NCBI GenBank assembly: GCA_030672555.1
Contig: DAOVGD010000157.1
Location: 1 to 8,396, forward strand
DNA: 8,396 bases
From: Desulfobacterales bacterium
GTDB lineage: Bacteria; Desulfobacterota; Desulfobacteria; Desulfobacterales; C00003106
Direction of reading: 5' to 3'
Positions 1 to 5,166 of this stretch are shown here, piece by piece. A program made the position numbers and the translations under genes. Numbering within the stretch: position 1 is the stretch's first letter; each line of letters begins with the position of its first letter. The notes beneath the pieces were generated by a model. It did no database searches. It saw nothing but the letters and a program-made list of their open reading frames with translations, and had not been told where the DNA came from.

Positions 1-785
1 AATTAGCTGGTGACACCATACCTGCTGATATTGGCACTGATATAGTCAATGTAGCTCAGTTAGCCAGCGATGCCGGAACAGGCGGCTCATTTGAGGACAA
101 CGAATCAGAGCTTATCTTTAAGGGAATCAGCGTGCTTGAATTCCCGGTAACCTATGGCTATCCAATAACTGAAGACCTGGCTATTGGCGGTAATATTAAA
201 TACATGAAGGCACGAACGTACAATGTGGCGGTCAAGATATTTGACACTGATTTTGATGATGCACTCGATGATGCTCGGGATGATTATGAGGAAAGCACTA
301 ACTTCGGTGTTGATCTCGGCCTGTTGTACCGCTTTGGAGACGATCTGAGGGTCGGGCTTGTGGGCCGCAATCTCAACTCCCCTAAGTTTGATATGAAAAA
401 GCTCTTGCCGTCAGATGATGGTTCCATCGAGGAAGAACCCCAGCTCAGGGCGGGGGTTTGCTACAAACCGGTCAGCTTTCTTATACTGGCCGCGGATTGT
501 GACCTTACGGAAAACGATACCACCATTTCCGGATCGTATAAATCGCGAAATCTTTCTCTGGGCGCTGAATTTAATCTTTTTGAATTCCTCCGTCTTCGAG
601 CCGGAGCTTACAAAAACATGGCAGAAAGTGATATAGGCTGGGTATACACGGCCGGCTTTGGGCTAAATTTTTGGCTTTTCAATCTTGATGCCGGCGCAGC
701 CATGGCAAGCGAAAGCGAGACAATTGACGAAGATGACATCCCCAAAGAGGTCAGAGCGGAATTTGCTTTGTCGATGCTGTTTTAA
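1..785 (+). CDS. TraF-like outer-membrane beta-barrel protein, 3' part
   Basis: The reading frame (codons from base 3) is open from the left edge to the TAA at 783-785, giving 260 visible residues; the true start and any signal peptide lie outside. The visible part is a run of alternating hydrophobic/polar strands separated by acidic loops, ending in Met-Leu-Phe. A terminal Phe is the usual BAM recognition signal of outer-membrane barrels. Stretches such as GISVLEFPVTYGYPI, LRVGLVGRNLNSPKFD and RAGVCYKPVSFLILAADCDL resemble the chromosomal 'conjugal transfer protein TraF' barrel family (TraF_2 type), in which the motif of 'raG.aykp...l.lA.D.Dlt.n' recurs. The name is historical: no conjugation gene is visible, so a porin-like or structural outer-membrane role is more likely than DNA transfer. 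One loop (about 237-303) is very rich in Asp and Glu. Family assignment is from remembered motifs, and a related FadL- or PorV-like barrel is the alternative. Confidence 0.72.
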   Translation, partial: LAGDTIPADIGTDIVNVAQLASDAGTGGSFEDNESELIFKGISVLEFPVTYGYPITEDLAIGGNIKYMKARTYNVAVKIFDTDFDDALDDARDDYEESTNFGVDLGLLYRFGDDLRVGLVGRNLNSPKFDMKKLLPSDDGSIEEEPQLRAGVCYKPVSFLILAADCDLTENDTTISGSYKSRNLSLGAEFNLFEFLRLRAGAYKNMAESDIGWVYTAGFGLNFWLFNLDAGAAMASESETIDEDDIPKEVRAEFALSMLF

Positions 786-789
786 ACAA

Positions 790-983
790 AATTGAGGGAT
801 TGGGGAATTGAGGGATTTAGGAATTCCTAAAATCCCACACGTCGGGAAGTATTCAAAATACTAATCCCTTGATTCCTCAATTTCGTTGTTTTGAGTTTTA
901 TATTTTGAACATTTGCATTTGCCCGCCCTAATTCTGCACATCTTTTGTAATTCACAATTCCTCAATCCCTCAATCCCTCAATT
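790..983. repeat. Tandem and inverted 'aattgagggatt' repeats between convergent genes
   Basis: The 12-mer AATTGAGGGATT occurs at 790-801 and again at 806-817 (16-base period), and as its exact reverse complement at 972-983. The right end, 955-983, is an 8-base tandem array: CAATTCCT, CAATCCCT, CAATCCCT, then CAATT. A further degenerate inverted copy lies at about 861-883 (ctaatcccttgattcctcaa). The stretch 887-927 is AT-rich with repeated 'ttttgaa/atttgcattt' motifs. No frame here looks coding. The right end of the array reaches base 983, the first base of the neighbouring antiporter's stop codon on the minus strand. This looks like a decayed intergenic repeat cluster. Its function is unknown. 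Confidence 0.75.
812..836. other. Near-perfect palindrome, possible bidirectional hairpin
   Basis: The 16-base core TTTAGGAATTCCTAAA (816-831) is a perfect palindrome. It extends with one bulged base into GGGAT on the left and ATCCC on the right, so RNA from either strand could fold into a long stem. It lies 27 bases after the barrel gene stop and between two convergent genes, where a shared transcription end would be expected. No U-tract follows on either strand, so it is not a textbook intrinsic terminator. It may only be part of the surrounding repeat cluster. Confidence 0.5.
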
Positions 984-1837
984 CATATCACCAAATATAT
1001 AATTGTTCCTATTATCGCAAGCCAGATATTGGTGATGTTACTCACTACGATGTTCATGATTGCCGACCGGATCTTTTTCATCTTAATAAGAGAAAGGGTG
1101 CTCCGAAACTCGGGCCAGGATGTCATAAAACTCAAGACCGCAAATCCTATCAGGCCTTCCGGAACCAGGCTGTTTTTCGCTGTAAACGATACCAATGGAT
1201 CGAGAAAATATCCAGCTATTATAAGAGACAAAATCGCCGGGACTATCCAACCTCTACTTATAGTCTCATCTTTTTTTTCACCATGGTTTCGTTCGTCATG
1301 CTTTATCCTGTAAAGAACAACAGATATGATCAGCGAGACAATCACCCATCCCAGCCTGAAGGATGTCGAGGACTCCCAAAAGAACCCCCCTGCTATGAAC
1401 ATTGCAACTAAAATGATCGACCACGTTCTTTTCCACTCTGTTCTAATAACCTTCAAAAAGGAACCTGTAATTATACTCGCGCATATGAGGAGTATAGGAT
1501 TGGCAAAGTTTGATCCCAACGGGACACTTGCGGCAAAGATGATTTTGCTGTGAATCAAACCAACAATCAGGCATAGGGCTTCCGGACCATTGGTTATGTA
1601 TCCCGCTAATTCCCCCACTTTAGAATGATTTTTCATAACTTCGAGAAGAATTGTAATACTGATGGAAATGATCACCATCAACAGAATGATCCCTAAAGCG
1701 CCCAAAAGGGAATTTGGCGTATTTCCGTGAAAGATCACCGAACTGGTGAGAAAGAAAAGGATTACAATAACCCAGGAGATAATATCGTACCGATCAAGAT
1801 TTGTAATCGATTTTGTTTGCATAGTCTCAGTGAGCAT
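983..1837 (-). CDS. Ca2+/cation antiporter (NCX/CaCA) family membrane protein, apparently C-terminally short
   Basis: The protein has 284 residues, mostly hydrophobic, with about eight membrane segments. Two alpha-repeats of the Ca2+/cation antiporter superfamily are visible. The first, at residues 75-116, has NGPE (83-86) and later LGSNFAN (107-113). The second, at 231-272, has MTSWPE (238-243) and later VSNITN (265-270). Glu86 and Glu243 fall where the ion-binding glutamates of the family's 'GTSLPE' motifs sit, so ion coordination may survive, although the motifs are divergent. A charged loop (about 178-195) separates the halves, as in the family. In a canonical ten-helix antiporter roughly 50 residues (two helices) follow the second repeat; here only 14 follow. 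The stop codon lies at the edge of the repeat array, so truncation is possible. The start is uncertain: ATG at 1837 has no clear Shine-Dalgarno, and Met6 (1822) is an alternative. The gene stands alone. Substrate (Ca2+, Na+, H+) cannot be told, and a non-transporting relative is possible. Confidence 0.68.
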   Translation of the reverse strand: MLTETMQTKSITNLDRYDIISWVIVILFFLTSSVIFHGNTPNSLLGALGIILLMVIISISITILLEVMKNHSKVGELAGYITNGPEALCLIVGLIHSKIIFAASVPLGSNFANPILLICASIITGSFLKVIRTEWKRTWSIILVAMFIAGGFFWESSTSFRLGWVIVSLIISVVLYRIKHDERNHGEKKDETISRGWIVPAILSLIIAGYFLDPLVSFTAKNSLVPEGLIGFAVLSFMTSWPEFRSTLSLIKMKKIRSAIMNIVVSNITNIWLAIIGTIIYLVI

Positions 1838-2061
1838 GAAAGAAGCAAAAAATTGCGTAACATGTAAAATCGAAAGACACGTGATTATTCAGCCACGAAT
1901 GAACACAAATTTACACGAATAAGGCAAAATGGTTCTTATGAATCTATACAGAGTATCTTTCTTTATTCGAGTCCATTCGTGTCAATTCGTGGCTGAATAG
2001 TTACAATCTCTTAGCTTACTTTCATCATATTGTCAAAAAATGTGATAATGTCCGTTGACAT
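1838..2061. other. Intergenic region between divergent genes
   Basis: This stretch separates the antiporter gene (minus strand) from the small membrane-protein gene (plus strand). It contains the first palindromic element (1886-1999) and ends in a promoter. No convincing promoter for the antiporter was found between the element and its start at 1837, and no coding frame is apparent. Confidence 0.7.
1886..1999 (-). repeat. Palindromic repeat element, copy 1
   Basis: Two 37-base arms face each other: 1886-1922 and the reverse complement of 1963-1999. They match at 31 of 37 positions, and the outer 15 bases (tattcagccacgaat) match perfectly. A 40-base spacer separates them. The arms contain repeats of the heptamer CACGAAT at 10-base spacing. 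The arms are not equivalent. The inner sequence of the left arm matches the right arm of copy 2 (32 of 34 bases, 1891-1924 against reverse-complemented 3160-3193), so this copy is reversed relative to copy 2. The spacer is also recognisably related to that of copy 2. No open frame and no transposase is present, so it is a non-autonomous or structural repeat. Strand is given relative to copy 2. Confidence 0.85.
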
Positions 2062-2091
2062 TTGACAAGCACTACTTGCACACTGTATAAA
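2062..2091 (+). promoter_or_regulatory. Sigma70-type promoter for the membrane-protein/CYTH pair
   Basis: A consensus -35 box TTGACA (2062-2067) and a good -10 box TATAAA (2086-2091) are separated by 18 bases. A second TTGACA lies at 2055-2060, seven bases upstream, giving a tandem -35-like repeat. Transcription would begin near 2098, just before the Shine-Dalgarno-like GAAAGGGG (2098-2105). That position favours ATG 2117 as the start of the downstream gene rather than the in-frame TTG at 2096, which would lie at or before the transcript start. Confidence 0.7.
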
Positions 2092-2116
2092 AGCTTTGAA
2101 AGGGGCAAACAACAAT

Positions 2117-2485
2117 ATGTTCGAGAGACTAAAGACAAAGTTCAATCACTTGCTGTGGAACAGTGGTCTTGTTAGACGCGTATGCAGGATTCTGTTCATA
2201 AAAGAGGGTTATTTTGTAGGGTTTCAGGAACAGAGAAAAAAAATAGACCCCCGGTATACCAATCCACTTTATCCCGAATTTATTGATCGCCGAAAGCATT
2301 CAAGGCTTCGTCCGGTTTACGAGACAAAGCCATCTTCGATCTGTCGCGAACATCCTTTATATAACTATATAATTTTAATAGGAATTATTGTCGCTTTCTT
2401 TTTAATGTGCATAGCCATTATCTATTTATGTCCTTCCATGGAAGAGGTGAAAAAAATCCCTCCCAAGACAGTTATATATGGTTGA
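2117..2485 (+). CDS. Hypothetical single-pass membrane protein (122 aa)
   Basis: I do not recognise this protein. From ATG 2117 it has 122 residues. The first 70 are strongly basic (many Arg and Lys) with an amphipathic start, and residues 84-105 (YIILIGIIVAFFLMCIAIIY and flanks) form one clear membrane helix. A short 17-residue tail follows. The positive-inside rule would place the basic N-terminal part in the cytoplasm and the tail outside. A motif RRKHSR (58-63) recalls the start of PilZ domains, but the rest of that domain is absent. ATG 2117 was chosen over an in-frame TTG at 2096 because GAAAGGGG (2098-2105) lies 11 bases upstream and the promoter places the transcript start near 2098. 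The last 8 bases overlap the CYTH gene, so the two are probably co-translated and may act together. Function unknown. Confidence 0.7.
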   Translation: MFERLKTKFNHLLWNSGLVRRVCRILFIKEGYFVGFQEQRKKIDPRYTNPLYPEFIDRRKHSRLRPVYETKPSSICREHPLYNYIILIGIIVAFFLMCIAIIYLCPSMEEVKKIPPKTVIYG

Positions 2486-3080
2486 GATCGAGGTAAAATT
2501 CTATCTTGCTTCCGTACCTTTAATTCGCAAAGCCATATCCGTATTACCTGCTGTGGTAAACTATGGGCGGGTGTTCGAGAAAAATATCCGCTTTGAGACT
2601 CAGGGGAATAGGCTTCGAAAAGAGGGTATACTGTTGAGACTTCGCCGGGACGAAAAAAATCTATTGACCCTGAAGACAAAAGTAAAAGACCCTGATCCCT
2701 CCTTTAAGATGCACCACGAGTTTGAAGTGTCAGTAAGTGATTTTGATACGACTCGCATTATCCTTGAACGATTGGGCTTTTATCCGGCACAGGTGTATCA
2801 AAAGTGGCGTGAAACTTTTTCATATCAGTCTGCAAAGCTTCTTATAGACACCCTCCCCTATGGAGATTTTCTGGAAATCGAGGGCGACCGGGATCTGATT
2901 CAGGATATTACAAAAGAACTCGGTCTTGATTGGAGTCGACGGATTACTACGAATTACCTTGCAATGTTTGATATAATCAAAAAGAATGAAGGACTTGCGT
3001 TCCACGATATTACATTTGAAAATTTCAAGGATGTCAATTTTGACACAGGGAAATATGTGCTGTTATTTGAAAGAAGATGA
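2478..3080 (+). CDS. CYTH-domain protein, class IV adenylate cyclase / triphosphatase-like
   Basis: This 200-residue protein begins with the CYTH signature EIEVKF (residues 3-8, an ExExK motif). The basic and acidic strands of the triphosphate tunnel follow: LRLR (53-56), LTLKTK (63-68), EFEV (81-84), KWRETF (109-114) and FLEIEGD (131-137). Most charged residues expected to bind the triphosphate and metal ions are present, so it is probably active. Known members convert ATP to cAMP (CyaB, class IV) or hydrolyse thiamine triphosphate or inorganic polyphosphates, and sequence alone does not separate these. The length suits the CyaB type, with roughly 25 extra C-terminal residues beyond the core. 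The start at 2478 overlaps the preceding gene by 8 bases and has no strong Shine-Dalgarno, suggesting translational coupling. No helical phosphate-binding (CHAD) domain is attached. No cAMP-receptor gene is visible in the window. Confidence 0.88.
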   Translation: MVEIEVKFYLASVPLIRKAISVLPAVVNYGRVFEKNIRFETQGNRLRKEGILLRLRRDEKNLLTLKTKVKDPDPSFKMHHEFEVSVSDFDTTRIILERLGFYPAQVYQKWRETFSYQSAKLLIDTLPYGDFLEIEGDRDLIQDITKELGLDWSRRITTNYLAMFDIIKKNEGLAFHDITFENFKDVNFDTGKYVLLFERR

Positions 3081-3085
3081 ATATA

Positions 3086-3193
3086 TATTCAGCCGCGAAT
3101 TGACACGAATGGGCACGAAGAAAGAAAGCATATTATAAAAAATCATAAATATGAGTTTACCTTATTCGTGTAAGTTCGTGTTCATTCGTGGCT
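3086..3193 (+). repeat. Palindromic repeat element, copy 2
   Basis: This second copy starts 6 bases after the CYTH stop codon. Its left arm (3086-3122) matches the reverse-complemented right arm of copy 1 at 33 of 37 positions. Its right arm (3160-3193) matches the reverse-complemented left arm of copy 1 at 32 of 34. Three heptamers lie at an exact 10-base period: CGCGAAT (3094-3100), CACGAAT (3104-3110) and CACGAAG (3114-3120). A spacer of about 37 bases includes related 'aaatcataaata' sequence. A transcript would form a long hairpin after the CYTH gene and could weaken read-through into the next operon, although no terminator U-tract is present. The two copies bracket the membrane-protein/CYTH gene pair in opposite orientation. 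Confidence 0.85.
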
Positions 3194-3200
3194 AAGCTCC

Positions 3201-3206
3201 TATAAT
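3201..3206 (+). promoter_or_regulatory. Candidate -10 box for the nuclease/methyltransferase/hrpA operon
   Basis: A perfect TATAAT lies 8 bases beyond the end of element copy 2. There is no good -35 box: sequences at the right distance (about 3178-3184, inside the right arm of the element) match TTGACA only poorly. If used, transcription would begin near 3213, only about 5 bases before ATG 3218. That would give a nearly leaderless mRNA, which fits the lack of a clear Shine-Dalgarno there. Confidence 0.4.
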
Positions 3207-3217
3207 GAAAGAAAGAA

Positions 3218-3982
3218 ATGCTATTATCCGTAATCTCCTTTAATATCCGATTTGGGCTGGCTGACGATGGCCCTAACGGATGGGAATACAGAAAACAGGC
3301 TGTGGCCGGATTATTCCAAAAATATCGCCCTGACTTTATCGGTGCACAGGAAATGAACGATTTCCAGACCGAGTTTCTCCGGGAGATGTTGCCGGAATAC
3401 AACTACGTTGGGGTTCGCAAACCCGCTCCTGATTACTGGCAAAACAATGTTATCTTCTATCGCAACTCCATTGACTGTTTAGATTGGCAGCATTTTTTCT
3501 TAAGCGAAACACCCTCTGTGCCAAGCCGATCGTGGGGAAGCAAATGGCCGCGCCAATGCACCATTGGCCGATTTAAGTTAAATTCCCGCCAACTGGTATG
3601 CATCGATACACACTTTGACTTTGAAGAGCCCGCACAATATGGAAGCGCTCAATTAATCTGGCAAAAAATTGCCACCCAGTTTCAGGATATCCCGGCTATT
3701 CTGATGGGGGACTTCAATGCAAAGCCTGACAGCAAGGCTTACAGATGGTTTACCGGGCGGATTGATGAAGGAATGGACACCTTCCCGGACTTCAAAGAAA
3801 CGTTCAGAAGTCCCTACCCGGCAACATATCATCGATTCACCGGCAAGCCGATTGTAGGGCTTATTGACTGGATTCTTTATCGAGGAGATCTCCGATTAAA
3901 AGAATGTTTTGTTATCGAAGATTCTTTTGACGGTGTTTACCCTTCCGACCATTTTCCGGTCATGGCATATTTCGAAGTATGA
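3218..3982 (+). CDS. Endonuclease/exonuclease/phosphatase-family protein
   Basis: This 254-residue protein is a complete exonuclease III / DNase I-fold hydrolase. The visible active-site set, in order, is Asn9 (SFNIR), Glu45 (GAQEM), the DTHFD block (130-134, with His132), Asp165 and Asn167 (MGDFN), Asp217 (IDWIL), and Asp244-His245 (SDHFPV). These are the metal-binding and general-base residues of the fold, so it should be a Mg2+-dependent phosphodiesterase or phosphatase. The length is that of a single domain, with no signal peptide or membrane segment, so it acts in the cytoplasm. The fold cleaves DNA, RNA, poly(A) tails, or sugar and lipid phosphates, and the substrate cannot be read from sequence. 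The start at 3218 has only weak purine-rich sequence upstream. The stop overlaps the next start by ATGA, tying it to an RNA methyltransferase and HrpA. That context makes an RNA-related substrate plausible but unproven. Confidence 0.9.
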   Translation: MLLSVISFNIRFGLADDGPNGWEYRKQAVAGLFQKYRPDFIGAQEMNDFQTEFLREMLPEYNYVGVRKPAPDYWQNNVIFYRNSIDCLDWQHFFLSETPSVPSRSWGSKWPRQCTIGRFKLNSRQLVCIDTHFDFEEPAQYGSAQLIWQKIATQFQDIPAILMGDFNAKPDSKAYRWFTGRIDEGMDTFPDFKETFRSPYPATYHRFTGKPIVGLIDWILYRGDLRLKECFVIEDSFDGVYPSDHFPVMAYFEV

Positions 3983-5166
3983 GCAACCTCGAAAAACGGA
4001 TTAAACGACATGTAACAGGCCGGACCAGGGAGTTTTTTGCAGCAACCGCTCCAGGGCTTGAGGAGCTCTGTCTTGAGGAATTAACGCAATTGCCACTCAC
4101 ATGCGAGGATGTAACCGTAGTTCCTGGCGGAGTAGAGTTCAGAGGTCGTTTGCACGACTGTTATGTGGCCAACCTGAAGCTCCGCTTGGCAAACCGGATT
4201 CTGATGCGTGTCTCAAATTTTAACGCTACAAACTTTAGAAAACTTCAAAAAAAGATCGCTGAAATACCCTGGGAACTTTATCTCCCCCCTGATTGCGCAC
4301 TCAATATAAATGTGAGTTCCTCCCATTCCAGACTCTATCACAAACGTGCTATCAGCGAGCATGTCCAAAAAGAGATACAAGGCCGACTCCATCAATTTGC
4401 TGCGCGATCCGAAAGTATGCGAGTCCTAACACCAAGTCGCGAACAACAAATCTTTATCCGCATCGTTAATGATCACGTCATGGTTTCCCTGGACAGCAGC
4501 GGGGCTTTGCTCTACAGGCGAGGACTTAAAGATCAGAGCGCTGTTGCTCCTCTACGTGAGAGTATTGCTGCCGCTGTTCTCCGATTGGCACATTTTACAG
4601 AAAAAGAGCCGTTGGTTGATCCGATGTGCGGTTCAGGCACCTTTGCCCTGGAAGCAGCCATGATGGTTAAGAATATCCCCGCGGGCTGGTTTCGGGAATT
4701 CGCCTTTATGGACTGGCCGGCGTTTCGGCCAAAGCGTTGGGCATATATAAAGGGACAGTGCAAAAGAGAGTTCGCAGATGTTACTACCCCCCGGATCTTT
4801 GCCTTTGACATTGATGAAAAGACATGTGAGGCATTGCAAGATCGCATAGAACATTACGGTCTTTCGCCGGTAATTCAAGTTGGCTGCAACGATTTTTTTC
4901 ATATTTCTCCTGCTGATTTTACTGATCGAACAGGGCTCGTAGTCCTGAATCCTCCCTATGGCATCCGCATCGGCGATCAAAAAACGATTGAACACCTCTT
5001 TGTCAAAATATCCGAGAAACTGAAAAACACCTATGCAGGCTGGAAATTCGCGCTTATTGTTCCGGAACGACGTTTATTGAAAAAAATCCCTTTCAAAGGG
5101 ATGACGCACCACCCTCTCTACCACGGCGGCCTGAACCTGACACTTCTGACCGGGAAAGTATTATGA
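3979..5166 (+). CDS. THUMP-domain class I RNA methyltransferase, RlmL type
   Basis: This 395-residue protein has the layout of RlmL/YpsC enzymes (COG0116 type), which use S-adenosylmethionine to methylate a guanine N2 in 23S rRNA (G2445 in E. coli). The N-terminal motif EFFAATAPGLEELCLEEL (18-35) leads into a THUMP RNA-binding region at about 60-170. The linker RRGLKDQSAVAPLRESIAAA (180-199) is typical of the family. The catalytic domain shows motif I DPMCGSGT (214-221), an acidic motif II strand FAFDID (274-279), and the N-methyltransferase motif NPPYG (324-328). E. coli fuses RlmL to RlmK; here only the RlmL half is present, as in stand-alone homologues of other bacteria. The start overlaps the preceding stop and the stop overlaps the hrpA start, both as ATGA. 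All key residues are intact. The exact target base is inferred from the family, so a different rRNA site is possible. Confidence 0.92.
   Translation: MSNLEKRIKRHVTGRTREFFAATAPGLEELCLEELTQLPLTCEDVTVVPGGVEFRGRLHDCYVANLKLRLANRILMRVSNFNATNFRKLQKKIAEIPWELYLPPDCALNINVSSSHSRLYHKRAISEHVQKEIQGRLHQFAARSESMRVLTPSREQQIFIRIVNDHVMVSLDSSGALLYRRGLKDQSAVAPLRESIAAAVLRLAHFTEKEPLVDPMCGSGTFALEAAMMVKNIPAGWFREFAFMDWPAFRPKRWAYIKGQCKREFADVTTPRIFAFDIDEKTCEALQDRIEHYGLSPVIQVGCNDFFHISPADFTDRTGLVVLNPPYGIRIGDQKTIEHLFVKISEKLKNTYAGWKFALIVPERRLLKKIPFKGMTHHPLYHGGLNLTLLTGKVL

Noticed and set aside
955..983. Short tandem array considered as a CRISPR remnant
   Set aside because: The units are 8 bases long and contiguous, with no spacers and no cas genes nearby.
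1029..1553. Two open frames on the plus strand opposite the antiporter
   Set aside because: The minus-strand frame carries both alpha-repeat motifs and a membrane profile, while these plus-strand frames show no motif or ribosome-binding site.
2031..2060. Inverted repeat TGTCAA ... TTGACA upstream of the promoter as an operator
   Set aside because: Only 6 bases pair over an 18-base gap and the match does not extend. One arm is simply the spare -35-like TTGACA, so chance is likely.
2096..2116. In-frame upstream TTG start for the small membrane protein (would give 129 residues)
   Set aside because: The promoter places the transcript start at about 2098, after this codon, and the GAAAGGGG ribosome-binding-like sequence lies between it and ATG 2117.
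2285..2330. PilZ-like motif RRKHSR in the small membrane protein
   Set aside because: Only the opening basic motif is present. The beta-barrel and the D/NxSxxG motif of c-di-GMP-binding PilZ domains are absent, and a membrane helix follows too soon.
3205..3207. ATG at 3205 as an alternative start for the nuclease-fold gene
   Set aside because: It is in a different frame and overlaps the TATAAT box. The SFNIR active-site block follows directly from ATG 3218.
4633..4995. 120-codon open frame on the minus strand
   Set aside because: It lies wholly inside the methyltransferase gene, whose catalytic motifs are on the plus strand. Its translation shows no recognisable motif.
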